From Streptomyces camponoticapitis (GTDB taxonomy: Bacteria > Actinomycetota > Actinomycetes > Streptomycetales > Streptomycetaceae), in contig NZ_BMMV01000007.1 of NCBI RefSeq assembly GCF_014646115.1, positions 307,852-371,851 on the forward strand: DNA of 64,000 bases, written 5' to 3'. Below are positions 54,548 through 63,733 of the stretch, piece after piece; the first letter of the stretch is position 1; the number at the start of each line of letters is the position of its first letter. The translations under genes were made by a program, and so were the position numbers. The notes beneath the pieces are model-generated. The model did not search any database and was not told where the DNA came from. It saw nothing but the letters and a program-made list of their open reading frames with translations.

Positions 54548-54654
54548 GGTGAGTGCCTCATGAGTCCGGAAAGGGCGGTTGTTCGGTGCCCTTCCACGCT
54601 ACGCCGAGCGGCCGGCTCTCCGGGACGGGTGCCCCCGCCCCGGGGGGCCACCGC

Positions 54655-56310
54655 TCATGTCGTACGCCGCCGCCTCGACCCCGGTCGCCGCTCACTCGGC
54701 CGGGTGACCGTTTCTCCGGCCTCCCGAGCCGCCTCCCGGCGCGCCGCGCCGAACGCTGCCAGCGCCTCCGCCAGCTTGTGCACCGAAGGCTCCGGCGCCA
54801 GCACGTCCACCCGCAGCCCGTGCTCCTCCGCCGTCTTGGCGGTCGCCGGACCGATGCACGCGATGACGGTCACGTTGTGCGGCTTGCCCGCGATACCGAC
54901 CAGATTCCGCACGGTGGACGACGAGGTGAACATCACCGCGTCGAACCCACCGCCCTTGATGGCCTCCCGCGTCTCGGCGGGCGGCGGCGACGCGCGTACG
55001 GTCCGGTAGGCCGTGACGTCGTCGACCTCCCAGCCCAGCTCGATCAGCCCGGCGACCAGCGTCTCCGTGGCGATGTCGGCGCGCGGCAGGAACACCCGGT
55101 CGATCGGGTCGAAGACCGGGTCGTACGGCGGCCAGTCCTCCAGCAGCCCCGCGGCGGACTGCTCACCGCTGGGCACCAGGTCCGGCTTGACACCGAAGTC
55201 GACCAGCGCGGCGGCGGTCTGCTCGCCGACCGCGGCGACCTTGATCCCCGCGAAGGCACGGGCGTCGAGCCCGTACTCCTCGAACTTCTCCCTGACCGCC
55301 TTCACCGCGTTGACCGACGTGAAGGCGATCCACTCGTAGCGCCCGGTGACGAGCCCCTTGACCGCGCGCTCCATCTGCTGGGGCGTACGCGGCGGTTCGA
55401 CCGCGATGGTCGGGACCTCGTGCGGTACGGCGCCGTACGACCGAAGCTGGTCGGAGAGCGAGGCGGCCTGCTCCTTCGTACGCGGGACGAGCACCTTCCA
55501 GCCGAACAGCTGCTTCGACTCGAACCACGCGAGCTGGTCGCGCTGCGCGGGCGCGCTGCGCTCCCCGACCACGGCTATGACCGGCTGATGCCCGGACGCC
55601 GACGGCAGGACCTTCGCCTGCTTCAGCGTGAGCGCGATCGTGCCGAGCGTCGCGGACCAGGTGCGCTGCCGCGTCGTGGTACCGGCGACGGTGACCGTCA
55701 TCGGCGTGTCCGGCTTGCGTCCGGCGGCGACGAACTCGCCCGCGGTCGCGGCGACCGTGTCGAGCGTCGCCGAGACGACCACCGTGCCGTCGCTCGCGCC
55801 GAGCTCTGTCCAGCAGCGCTCACCGGCCGTACGGCTGTCGACGAACCGGACGTCGGTGCCCTGCGCGTCCCGCAGCGGCACACCCGCGTAGGCGGGCACC
55901 CCCACCGCGGCGGCGATACCGGGCACGACCTCGAAGGGAATCCCCGCGGCGGCGCACGCCAGCATCTCGGCGCCGGTGTCGCCGTCGAGACCGGGATCCC
56001 CGGTCACCGCACGGACGACCCGCTTGCCGCCCCGCGCGGCCTCCATGACAAGATTGACGGCATCCCTGATCGCGGGGATACCGGCGGCTGTTGACGCATC
56101 GTCAACAATCGTCAGCTCAGGCGTGCTCACACCCGCACGCGCATGGCCGCGTACGAGTTCGAGCACATCCGGCTCGGCGATCAGTACCTCCGCCCCCGCG
56201 AGCGCCTCGACGGCGCGGAGTGTCAGCAGACCCGGATCTCCGGGTCCGGCACCGAGGAAGGTGACGTGCCCTGATGCGGAGACTGCCGGATGGTCGGCGA
56301 TGGGGCTCAA
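54655..56310 (-). CDS. cobA-hemD: Bifunctional uroporphyrinogen-III C-methyltransferase / uroporphyrinogen-III synthase
   Basis: This 551-residue fusion has an N-terminal CobA/SUMT domain (VTFLGAGPGDPGLLTLRAVE for SAM binding, VVRAVTGDPGLDGDTGAEML, VPGIAAAVGVPAYAGVPL) and a C-terminal HemD domain from about 260 (FGWKVLVPRTKEQA, IAFTSVNAVKAVREKF, VMFTSSSTVRNLVG). It makes uroporphyrinogen III and diverts part toward siroheme or B12. The TTG start at 56310 overlaps the hemC stop and has GGGAG upstream. The longer upstream frame is hemC shadow. Confidence 0.92.
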   Translation of the reverse strand: MSPIADHPAVSASGHVTFLGAGPGDPGLLTLRAVEALAGAEVLIAEPDVLELVRGHARAGVSTPELTIVDDASTAAGIPAIRDAVNLVMEAARGGKRVVRAVTGDPGLDGDTGAEMLACAAAGIPFEVVPGIAAAVGVPAYAGVPLRDAQGTDVRFVDSRTAGERCWTELGASDGTVVVSATLDTVAATAGEFVAAGRKPDTPMTVTVAGTTTRQRTWSATLGTIALTLKQAKVLPSASGHQPVIAVVGERSAPAQRDQLAWFESKQLFGWKVLVPRTKEQAASLSDQLRSYGAVPHEVPTIAVEPPRTPQQMERAVKGLVTGRYEWIAFTSVNAVKAVREKFEEYGLDARAFAGIKVAAVGEQTAAALVDFGVKPDLVPSGEQSAAGLLEDWPPYDPVFDPIDRVFLPRADIATETLVAGLIELGWEVDDVTAYRTVRASPPPAETREAIKGGGFDAVMFTSSSTVRNLVGIAGKPHNVTVIACIGPATAKTAEEHGLRVDVLAPEPSVHKLAEALAAFGAARREAAREAGETVTRPSERRPGSRRRRTT

Positions 56311-57275
56311 AGTGCTCGCTCCCCCATAAGACCGGCCGCACCCTTGGCGAGCATCTCGGACGCGAGTTCGCGACCGAGCGCGACGGCGTCGCCGTGCGAC
56401 GTGGGTACGGGACCGGTGATGGACAACTGCACGAGCGTCGAGCCGTCGGTCGTGCCGACGACGCCCCGCAGGCGCAGTTCGTTGACAAATCGCGCGTCCT
56501 GTCCGTCGCCCAGCAGGTCGGCCAGCGCACCCACAGGTGCGCTGCAGCCGGCCTCCAGGGCGGCGAGCAGGGAACGTTCCGCGGTGACGGCGATCCGCGT
56601 GAGCGGGTCGTCGAGGCCGGCGAGTGCGGCGGTGAGTTCCAGGTCGGAAGCCACGCATTCGACGGCGAGTGCCCCCTGGCCGGGGGCCGGCAGAACGGAG
56701 TCGACCGACAGGAAGTCGGTCACCTCGTCCGTCCTGCCGAGGCGGCCCAGACCGGCCGCGGCCAGCACGACCGCGTCGAGTTCACCGCCGTGCACGTAGC
56801 CGATACGGGTGTCGATGTTCCCGCGTATCGGCACGGTCTCTATGAGCAGGCCGTGGCTACGGGCGTGCGCGTTGAGCTGCGCGGCGCGCCGCGGGGAGCC
56901 CGTACCGATCCTGGCGCCGTGCGGCAGCCGGTCGAGGGTCAGCCCGTCGCGTGCGACGAGCACGTCCCTGGGGTCCTCACGGCGCGGTACGGCGGCCAGC
57001 GCCAGGCTCTCGGGCTGCGCGGTGGGCAGGTCCTTGAGCGAGTGGACGGCGAAGTCGACCTCGCCGCGCAGCAGCGCCTCGCGCAGCGCGGTGACGAAGA
57101 CACCCGTGCCGCCGATCTGCGACAGCTGCTCACGGGAGGTGTCGCCGTACGTGGTGATCTCGACGAGCTCGACGGCCCGCCCGGTCAACTCCCTCACGGC
57201 GTCGGCCACTTGCCCGGACTGGGCCATGGCCAGCTTGCTGCGCCTGGTCCCGAGTCTCAGTGTCTTCCCGGTCAT
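56307..57275 (-). CDS. hemC: Hydroxymethylbilane synthase (porphobilinogen deaminase)
   Basis: This 322-residue enzyme polymerises four porphobilinogens. It opens LRLGTRRSKLAMAQSG, has the dipyrromethane-binding Arg/Lys/Ser regions (DFAVHSLKDLPT, GTGSPRRAAQL), and the cofactor cysteine is in EAGCSAPVGA. Start and stop overlap hemA and cobA-hemD respectively (4 bases each). Confidence 0.96.
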   Translation of the reverse strand: MTGKTLRLGTRRSKLAMAQSGQVADAVRELTGRAVELVEITTYGDTSREQLSQIGGTGVFVTALREALLRGEVDFAVHSLKDLPTAQPESLALAAVPRREDPRDVLVARDGLTLDRLPHGARIGTGSPRRAAQLNAHARSHGLLIETVPIRGNIDTRIGYVHGGELDAVVLAAAGLGRLGRTDEVTDFLSVDSVLPAPGQGALAVECVASDLELTAALAGLDDPLTRIAVTAERSLLAALEAGCSAPVGALADLLGDGQDARFVNELRLRGVVGTTDGSTLVQLSITGPVPTSHGDAVALGRELASEMLAKGAAGLMGERAL

Positions 57276-58642
57276 ACCCGCCCTCGGTTCTTGACGTCGA
57301 CCGCTGTGCGGTCGCCGACCTCGTTGCGGTCCGCCCGGCTGACGGCGGCGACCGTCTGCGGGTCGAGGTCGAAGAGTTCGCGCAGCGCGTCGGCGTAACC
57401 GGCACCGCCCGGCTCACCGGCGAGTTGCTTCACCCGCACGGTCGGGGCGTGCAGCAGCTTGTCGACGACGCGGCGCACGGTCTGCGTGATCTCGGCGCGC
57501 TGCCGCTCGTCGAGGCCGGGGAGCCGGCCTTCGAGACGAGTGATCTCGCTGGTGACGACGGAGGCGGCCATGGCGCGCAGGGCGACCACGGTCGGGGTGA
57601 TGTGGGCGGCGCGCTGGGCGGCGCCGAAGGCGGCGACCTCGTCGTTGACGATCCGCTTGACCTGGTCGACGTCGGCGGCCATCGGGGCGTCGGCGGACGC
57701 CTCCGCGAGGGACTCGATGTCGATCAGCCGGGCGCCGCGCAGCCGGTGGACGGCCGCGTCGATGTCGCGGGGCATGGCGAGGTCGAGGAGCGCGAGCTCC
57801 CGGCCGCCGGTGAGGGCCGCCTCGACGGCGTCGGCGGTCAGCACGAGCCCGGTGGCGCCGGTACAGGAGACGACGATGTCGGCACGTGTCAACTCGGCGT
57901 CGACGGCACCCATGTCGACGGCGCGGGCCCTGACCCCCGTACCGCCGGGCTCGCCCAGGATCGTCACCAGCCGGTCCGCGCGGGCCGCGGTGCGGTTGGC
58001 GACGACGATCTCGGCGACTCCGGCCCGTGCGAGGGTCGCGGCGGCGAGCGAGGACATCGACCCGGCGCCGATCACCAGCGCCCGCCGGCCCCCGACCCAG
58101 GCCCGTACGTCCGCGCCCGCGGCGAGCTGTTCGAGACCGAAGGTGACGAGCGACTGCCCGGCCCGGTCGATCCCGGTCTCGCTGTGGGCGCGCTTGCCCA
58201 CGCGCAGCGCCTGCTGGAAGAGGTCGTTGAGGAGACGCCCCGCGGTGTGCGACTCCTGGCCGCCGGCGAGCGCGTCCTTGATCTGGCCGAGGATCTGCCC
58301 CTCACCGACGACCATCGAGTCCAGTCCGCAGGCCACCGTGAAGAGATGGTGGACGGCGCGGTCCTCGTAGTGCACATAGAGATAAGGGGTCAGCTCGTCC
58401 AGACCGACGCCGCTGTGCCGGGCCAGGAGCGTGGACAACTCGGCGACGCCCGCGTGGAACTTGTCCACGTCCGCGTAGAGCTCGACCCGGTTGCACGTGG
58501 CGAGGACGGCGGCCTCGGTCGCGGGCTCGGCGGCGAGCACGTCCTGAAGGAGCTTGATCCTGCTGTCCGGAGACAGCGACGCCCGGTCCAGCACGCTCAC
58601 GGGCGCGCTGCGGTGGCTCAGACCGATGACCAGAAGACTCAT
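57272..58642 (-). CDS. hemA: Glutamyl-tRNA reductase
   Basis: This 456-residue enzyme is the first of the C5 heme pathway, giving glutamate-1-semialdehyde for HemL. The catalytic cysteine is in VLATCNRVELY (about C50), with GLDSMVVGEGQILGQ and the NADPH-binding VIGAGSMSSLAAATLARAG. The ATG overlaps the rex stop by 4 bases, so hemA is translationally coupled to its redox regulator. Confidence 0.96.
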   Translation of the reverse strand: MSLLVIGLSHRSAPVSVLDRASLSPDSRIKLLQDVLAAEPATEAAVLATCNRVELYADVDKFHAGVAELSTLLARHSGVGLDELTPYLYVHYEDRAVHHLFTVACGLDSMVVGEGQILGQIKDALAGGQESHTAGRLLNDLFQQALRVGKRAHSETGIDRAGQSLVTFGLEQLAAGADVRAWVGGRRALVIGAGSMSSLAAATLARAGVAEIVVANRTAARADRLVTILGEPGGTGVRARAVDMGAVDAELTRADIVVSCTGATGLVLTADAVEAALTGGRELALLDLAMPRDIDAAVHRLRGARLIDIESLAEASADAPMAADVDQVKRIVNDEVAAFGAAQRAAHITPTVVALRAMAASVVTSEITRLEGRLPGLDERQRAEITQTVRRVVDKLLHAPTVRVKQLAGEPGGAGYADALRELFDLDPQTVAAVSRADRNEVGDRTAVDVKNRGRV

Positions 58643-59403
58643 GCCGGCATCACGGCGGGGACTTCCCCGTCGGGTCCCTTCCGGCTCGCGGCGGTGGAGC
58701 GGATCGGCGGCGGGGTGCCGGCCTCGGCCGCGGCGGCTTCCTCACCGGCCTTGCGCTGCTCGTGGAAGGCCAGGATCTGGAGCTCGATCGAGAGGTCGAC
58801 CTTCCGCACGTCCACACCGTCCGGCACGGTCAGCACGGTCGGCGCGAAGTTGAGGATCGAGGTGACGCCGGCGGCGACGAGGCGCTCACAGACCTGCTGG
58901 GCACCGCCCGCCGGGGTCGCGATGACCCCGATGGAGACGCCGTTGTCGCTGATGATCCGCTCCAGCTCGTCCGTGTGCTGGACCGGGATCCCGGCGACCG
59001 GCTTGCCCGCCATCTCGGGGTCGGCGTCGATCAGCGCGGCGACCCTGAAGCCGCGGGAGGCGAATCCGCCGTAATTGGCGAGCGCGGCGCCGAGATTACC
59101 GATACCGACGATGACGACCGGCCAGTCCTGGGTGAGGCCGAGCTCACGGGAGATCTGGTAGACGAGGTACTCCACGTCGTACCCGACACCCCGCGTGCCG
59201 TACGAGCCGAGATACGAGAAGTCCTTGCGCAGCTTCGCGGAGTTGACCCCGGCGGCGACGGCGAGTTCCTCGGACGACACGGTGGGTACGGAACGCTCGG
59301 AGAGTGCGGTGAGCGCCCGCAGGTACAGCGGGAGCCGGGCGACCGTGGCCTCGGGGATTCCTCGGCTACGGGTCGCCGGTCGGTGAGTTCGGCCAGTTGC
59401 CAC
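58639..59403 (-). CDS. rex: Redox-sensing transcriptional repressor Rex
   Basis: This 254-residue repressor senses the NADH/NAD ratio. A winged-helix domain (about 15-85: EATVARLPLYLRALTALSER, VNSAKLRKDFSYLGSYGTRG) is followed by a Rossmann domain (VGIGNLGAALANYGGF) and a C-terminal domain-swap helix region. The last 30 residues are a poorly conserved Ala/Glu tail. It starts at GTG 59403 with AGGAG upstream. A Rex operator lies 77 bp upstream, consistent with autoregulation of the rex-hemACD operon as known in S. coelicolor. Confidence 0.96.
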   Translation of the reverse strand: MATGRTHRPATRSRGIPEATVARLPLYLRALTALSERSVPTVSSEELAVAAGVNSAKLRKDFSYLGSYGTRGVGYDVEYLVYQISRELGLTQDWPVVIVGIGNLGAALANYGGFASRGFRVAALIDADPEMAGKPVAGIPVQHTDELERIISDNGVSIGVIATPAGGAQQVCERLVAAGVTSILNFAPTVLTVPDGVDVRKVDLSIELQILAFHEQRKAGEEAAAAEAGTPPPIRSTAASRKGPDGEVPAVMPA

Positions 59404-59479
59404 GGTGCTCCTGCGGGATGAGCGGGGCTGCAGGCGGCCGTATGTCCCAGGACCGCCCCGTCCTGTGCAGGTTATGCCT

Positions 59480-59497
59480 TTGTGAACGCGTGCACAA
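59480..59497. promoter_or_regulatory. Rex operator (ROP) upstream of rex-hem operon
   Basis: TTGTGAACGCGTGCACAA is a near-perfect palindrome and differs by one base per arm from the Rex consensus TTGTGAACGCGTTCACAA-type site. It lies in the 5' region of rex, where Rex autorepression is established in S. coelicolor. Confidence 0.85.
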
Positions 59498-59725
59498 AGA
59501 TTGTGTCCGCTTTGTCCGCGCAAAGTGACCGGCGTCACGCGACCCGTTCGAGGGATCTTGGAACCCTCGACCGCGCCGGCCCGTTCAACCCATGATGGGG
59601 GCAAAGCAGTACAACTCCTCATGACCACGCCCCCGAGACCGCTTTCTCCGCGCCCGCCGGAGCCGGTCGTCCCGGCTCTTCGGAAAAGGCTCGGCAAAGC
59701 GCCCACGATCGTAACCGTCTTTCTG

Positions 59726-60001
59726 TCAGGTCCCCAGTTCCTTGCGGAGCCGATCGGCGTCCACGCGCCAGAAAGTGTGCTGCTCGCCGTCCACGAGGAC
59801 GACCGGGATTTGCTCCCAGTAAGCGCGGTGCAGCTCTTCGTCGACCGTGATGTCCTTCTCCTCCCAGTACGTCCCGGTCTCGGCGCACACCTCGGCCACG
59901 ACGGCGCGCGCGTCGTCACAGAGATGACAGCCGGGTTTGGAGACGAGCGTCACCACACGCTCGGCCGGATTCTTCTTCTTGCGACGCAGGAGAGGACTCA
60001 T
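59726..60001 (-). CDS. Glutaredoxin family protein
   Basis: This 91-residue protein has the redox motif CHLC in LVSKPGCHLCDDARAV and the cis-proline IPVVLVDGE. The basic start (LLRRKKKN) precedes the first strand. An ATG at 60010 is also possible. It lies between rex and the HAD gene, as in S. coelicolor by my recollection. It is likely a thiol-disulfide oxidoreductase. Confidence 0.88.
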   Translation of the reverse strand: MSPLLRRKKKNPAERVVTLVSKPGCHLCDDARAVVAEVCAETGTYWEEKDITVDEELHRAYWEQIPVVLVDGEQHTFWRVDADRLRKELGT

Positions 60002-60161
60002 GACATCCATTCTCCGCGTCCCGCGGTGCCCCTGGCCCCCGGCCTGCTGGGCGCCGCCTCCCCGACCCGTTCACACCTCGTCCTCCGCCTTCCCGGAGAG
60101 TTCACACCGACGGCACCCCGGCGCGTCCGGAAGTACCGAACAGACTGACTATGCTCACGCT

Positions 60162-61106
60162 ATGGCCGCACTGGGATGGCTCACCCCCCGCAAGCGCTCC
60201 GCGACAGCACGGAGCGTGCTCGCGGGTGAGGCCGCGGCGGAGGCAGGACTCAAGTCGTCGCAGGAGATGGACGGAGTCGGCGCGGCACCGACAGGCATCG
60301 CCGACCCGGCCGTGCCCGACTTCCCCGTCTTCGGTGACGCGCGCGCCGCCGCCTTCTTCGACCTGGACAACACGGTCATGCAGGGCGCCGCGATCTTCCA
60401 CTTCGGACGCGGGCTCTACAAGCGGAAGTTCTTCCAGCGCCGTGAACTGGCCAGGTTCGCCTGGCAGCAGACCTGGTTCCGGCTGGCCGGCGTCGAGGAC
60501 CCGCAGCACATGCAGGACGCCCGCGACAGCGCGCTGTCCATCGTCAAGGGCCACCGGGTCTCCGAGCTGATGTCCATCGGCGAGGAGATCTACGACGAGT
60601 ACATGGCCGACCGCATCTGGCCCGGCACACGCACCCTCGCCCAGGCGCACCTCGACGCCGGGCAGCAGGTCTGGCTGGTGACCGCCGCGCCCGTCGAGAC
60701 CGCCACGATCATCGCCCGGCGCCTCGGCCTGACCGGCGCGCTCGGCACCGTCGCCGAGTCGATCGACGGTGTCTACACCGGCAAGCTGGTCGGCGAGCCG
60801 CTGCACGGCCCGGCGAAGGCCGAGGCGGTACGGGCGCTGGCCACGGCCGAGGACTTCGACCTGGACCGCTGCGCGGCGTACAGCGACTCGCACAACGACA
60901 TCCCCATGCTCTCGCTCGTCGGACATCCGTACGCGATCAACCCGGACAGCAAGCTCCGCAAGCACGCCAAGGACCGCGAATGGCGGCTGCGCGACTACCG
61001 GACGGGCCGCAAGGCGGCCAAGGTCGGCATCCCGGCGGCGGCCGGGGTCGGCGCGCTGGCGGGCGGCACGGCCGCCGCGGTGGCGCTCCACCGACGCCGC
61101 CGCTGA
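60162..61106 (+). CDS. HAD-IB family phosphatase
   Basis: This 314-residue protein has HAD motif I FFDLDNTVMQGAA, motif II around WLVTAAPVETA, and motifs III/IV GPAKAEAVRAL and YSDSHNDIPML. This is the SerB-like HAD-IB subclass. An N-terminal 65-residue extension and a C-terminal Gly/Ala-rich hydrophobic stretch (VGIPAAAGVGALAGGTAAAV) with a basic end could anchor it to the membrane. No ribosome site precedes the ATG, so it may be leaderless. The substrate is unknown. Confidence 0.87.
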   Translation: MAALGWLTPRKRSATARSVLAGEAAAEAGLKSSQEMDGVGAAPTGIADPAVPDFPVFGDARAAAFFDLDNTVMQGAAIFHFGRGLYKRKFFQRRELARFAWQQTWFRLAGVEDPQHMQDARDSALSIVKGHRVSELMSIGEEIYDEYMADRIWPGTRTLAQAHLDAGQQVWLVTAAPVETATIIARRLGLTGALGTVAESIDGVYTGKLVGEPLHGPAKAEAVRALATAEDFDLDRCAAYSDSHNDIPMLSLVGHPYAINPDSKLRKHAKDREWRLRDYRTGRKAAKVGIPAAAGVGALAGGTAAAVALHRRRR

Positions 61107-61159
61107 CCCGCCGGCCCCCTGTCCCGCGGGCCCACTCAGCCACAACAGATCACGTCAGC

Positions 61160-61172
61160 TGACAGATCGTGA
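61160..61172. promoter_or_regulatory. Possible BldD box upstream of bldN
   Basis: TGACAGATCGTGA fits the BldD half-site pattern TnAC-N5-GTnA. bldN is a known BldD target in Streptomyces. The site is about 210 bp before the bldN start. A match of this looseness has a modest chance of being random. Confidence 0.4.
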
Positions 61173-61383
61173 CGTCAAGCGATCAATTACCGCTCACGAT
61201 GTGCTACTGGATTCGCCGTATAGGCGTAACAGAAGCGACGTAATCGATGATTTGAGCAACTGGGTGTAGTGCTGCCTGTACGAAGCGTTATTCTCCTCAG
61301 ACGCATACCGGACCCCACACGTCGCCACGACGAGTGAACGGTCCAGCACTGAACGTGATGGAAGCTCTGCCTCTGGGAGTCCC

Positions 61384-62184
61384 GTGTACCCACACGTCGG
61401 GGTTGACGCCTCGGGCCTGGCTACGCTGCGCGCATCGGTCCTCGACCGCTTGCGCGGCTTCGTCCCCACCGCGTACGCCGTCCCCGCCTTCGCCGCCGCG
61501 GCCCCTGCCGTGAGCGGCCCGATTGGTCCTTGCTATGCCCTGGCGAACGGTGGTGCGGCGGTCGGCAGAAGGGGAAGCCGTAACAGCGGCACCACCTCCG
61601 CCTCCACCCCTGTCCGCCGCCCCACGGCGGACAGCGACAGCGCCCGCATGATGGAGCTCGTCGAGCGCGCCCAGGCCGGCGAGGCCGAAGCGTTCGGAAG
61701 GCTGTACGACCAGTACAGCGACACCGTCTACCGCTACATCTATTACCGCGTGGGCGGCAAGGCAACCGCGGAGGACCTCACCAGTGAGACCTTCCTGCGC
61801 GCCCTGCGCCGTATCTCCACGTTCACCTGGCAGGGCCGAGACTTCGGCGCCTGGCTGGTCACGATCGCGCGGAACCTGGTCGCCGACCACTTCAAATCGA
61901 GCCGCTTCCGACTGGAAGTGACCACCGGCGAAATGCTCGACGCCAACGAGGTCGAGCGCAGCCCGGAGGACTCCGTCCTCGAGTCCCTCTCCAACGCCGC
62001 ACTGCTCGAAGCCGTACGGAAACTCAACCCCCAGCAGCAGGAGTGCGTGACCCTGCGCTTCCTGCAAGGGCTCTCCGTCGCCGAGACCGCCCGGGTCATG
62101 GGGAAGAACGAAGGAGCGATCAAAACCTTGCAGTACCGGGCCGTGCGTACGCTGGCCCGGCTGCTCCCGGAGGACGCCCGCTGA
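61384..62184 (+). CDS. bldN: Developmental ECF sigma factor BldN (pro-sigma form)
   Basis: This 266-residue protein has an N-terminal pro-sequence of about 86 residues (VYPHVGVDASGLATLRASVL, GPCYALANG) characteristic of BldN. Sigma region 2 follows (AFGRLYDQYSDTVYRYIYYR, FGAWLVTIARNLVADHF), then region 4 (NPQQQECVTLRFLQGLSVAE, GKNEGAIKTLQYRAVRTL). BldN directs genes for aerial hyphae such as chaplins and rodlins. The start is GTG with GGGAG upstream. Its place after rex, glutaredoxin and HAD genes and before rsbN matches S. coelicolor. Confidence 0.95.
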   Translation: MYPHVGVDASGLATLRASVLDRLRGFVPTAYAVPAFAAAAPAVSGPIGPCYALANGGAAVGRRGSRNSGTTSASTPVRRPTADSDSARMMELVERAQAGEAEAFGRLYDQYSDTVYRYIYYRVGGKATAEDLTSETFLRALRRISTFTWQGRDFGAWLVTIARNLVADHFKSSRFRLEVTTGEMLDANEVERSPEDSVLESLSNAALLEAVRKLNPQQQECVTLRFLQGLSVAETARVMGKNEGAIKTLQYRAVRTLARLLPEDAR

Positions 62185-62285
62185 CACTTCGCGACACACG
62201 TCGATACGTGACGACCGGCCCGGCGCACCCTTCAACTCACCGTCGGTGACGCCTCGATGACGCGCTGGTCCGATCATCTTTCGCG

Positions 62286-62314
62286 CGTAACCCAAGTGCC
62301 GCGACGCTCGTTGT
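62286..62314 (+). promoter_or_regulatory. Candidate sigma-BldN promoter for rsbN
   Basis: CGTAAC at 62286-62291 and CGTTGT at 62309-62314 are separated by 17 bases, close to the sigma-BldN pattern I recall (CGTAAC, then CGTTG). It lies about 90 bp before rsbN. rsbN is known to be in the BldN regulon. Confidence 0.5.
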
Positions 62315-62405
62315 GCGGGAAGCAGGCTCCCTGGATGCGCTCAAGGCGTGCAACCTTCCGAACCCCCAGGGGAGTCGATCGTCATGACGAGAGGAGGTGC
62401 CGCCA

Positions 62406-63623
62406 GTGATCGCGAATGTCTCGGCACACCGGCGGGCGAACGCCTTCGCCCAGGCCCTGGAAGACCGGACGCCCCAGGGCGAAGCGGCGGAGCAGCCCGC
62501 CGCGTCGGCCGAACCGACTGAGCAGGGGCGGCTGTTGGCCCTGGCGACCGGTCTCGGAGAGCTACCGAGACCCACGCTGGACCCCGAGGTCAAAGTGGTG
62601 CAACGGGCACAGCTCGTGGCAGCCATGGAGGCCATGCTGCTGGAAGGCACAGCGGGCGGACCCGCGTCCGCGGGACCCGCGGTGCCCGAACAGCGGCGGA
62701 CATCGGGGAGAGGAGCCCACCGGGCGTCCCGGCTCCGCAGATTTCGCCCCAGATCCCGCTGGTCGAAAGGGCTCGCGGCCGGAGGTCTCACCGTCGGTGT
62801 GGCCGCCGGCGCCTTCGGCGGAGTGGCCGCCGCCAGTTCCGACGCCCTGCCCGGGGATTCGCTGTACGGGCTGAAGCGCGGGATGGAGGACTTCAAACTG
62901 GGTCTGGCCGACGAGGACGCCGACCGCGGTGGTCTCTACCTCGACCACGCCTCGACCCGGCTGAGCGAAGCCCGCCGACTGCTTGAGCGTGGCCGTTCCG
63001 GCGTGCTCGACCACGAATCGCTCGGCGAGATCCGCCGGGCGCTCAACGGCATGAAGCACGACGCCACCGAGGGCCACCGGCTGCTGAACCAGGCGTACGA
63101 GAAGGACGGCAAGATCAAGTCGATCGCGACGCTCTCCTCGTTCTCCGCGTCGCACCGCGCCATCTGGGACAACGTGCGCCACCAACTGCCACCGCAGCTG
63201 AGCGACGTGGGCAGTCAGGTCAACTCGGTGTTCGACGCCATAGACGAAGACGTCGCCCCGCTGCAGTCCCTGCTGCCACGCACACCCGACAAGGACCGGC
63301 GCCCGCAGGATCCGGGCGGCGCCGCCAAGGAGTCCCACGGCTCGGGCGGCGGTCCGGACGCCGGCCCGTCGCCGTCGGAGTCGGCCCCCGACACGGGCCG
63401 TACGGACGACGGCGGTAAGCCGAGCCCGTCAGGTCCCGGAGCCCCGGAGGACGACGGGCTGCTGCCCGCCTCCCCCGGCGATCTGCTCAACCCGCCGTCG
63501 GGCAACGACCTTCCGTCGGCGCCCGGCCAGGGCGGCCTCCCGCCGGGCCCGGACATCACGATCCCGCCGCTGCTGCCCGACCTCCTGCCGGGGCTGGGCA
63601 TCGACACGGAGGACGTGGACTGA
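62406..63623 (+). CDS. rsbN: Anti-sigma factor RsbN (DUF5667 protein)
   Basis: This 405-residue membrane protein follows bldN. The N-terminal cytoplasmic part (VIANVSAHRRANAFAQALED) is the sigma-BldN-binding region. A basic stretch precedes one membrane helix (LAAGGLTVGVAAGAFGGVAA). A DUF5667 domain outside the membrane comes next (GDSLYGLKRGMEDFKLGLAD, YLDHASTRLSEARRLLERGR), then a disordered Pro/Gly/Ser-rich tail. The GTG at 62406 with GGAGGT eight bases upstream is chosen over a GTG at 62397. RsbN holds BldN inactive in S. venezuelae. Confidence 0.93.
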   Translation: MIANVSAHRRANAFAQALEDRTPQGEAAEQPAASAEPTEQGRLLALATGLGELPRPTLDPEVKVVQRAQLVAAMEAMLLEGTAGGPASAGPAVPEQRRTSGRGAHRASRLRRFRPRSRWSKGLAAGGLTVGVAAGAFGGVAAASSDALPGDSLYGLKRGMEDFKLGLADEDADRGGLYLDHASTRLSEARRLLERGRSGVLDHESLGEIRRALNGMKHDATEGHRLLNQAYEKDGKIKSIATLSSFSASHRAIWDNVRHQLPPQLSDVGSQVNSVFDAIDEDVAPLQSLLPRTPDKDRRPQDPGGAAKESHGSGGGPDAGPSPSESAPDTGRTDDGGKPSPSGPGAPEDDGLLPASPGDLLNPPSGNDLPSAPGQGGLPPGPDITIPPLLPDLLPGLGIDTEDVD

Positions 63624-63644
63624 CCCAGGCGCGGTATCCGAGTG

Positions 63645-63671
63645 GAGGCGAGGGCCGTGAGCCCTCGCCTC
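63645..63671. terminator. 11-bp hairpin terminator
   Basis: GAGGCGAGGGC and GCCCTCGCCTC pair perfectly around CGTGA, followed by TTCG, between rsbN and the convergent acyltransferase gene. Confidence 0.7.
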
Positions 63672-63733
63672 TTCGCTTCCGTGCTGTCGGACGTGCTGCC
63701 GGAGGTCCTGTCGGAACGCGCCGTCACACGCCG

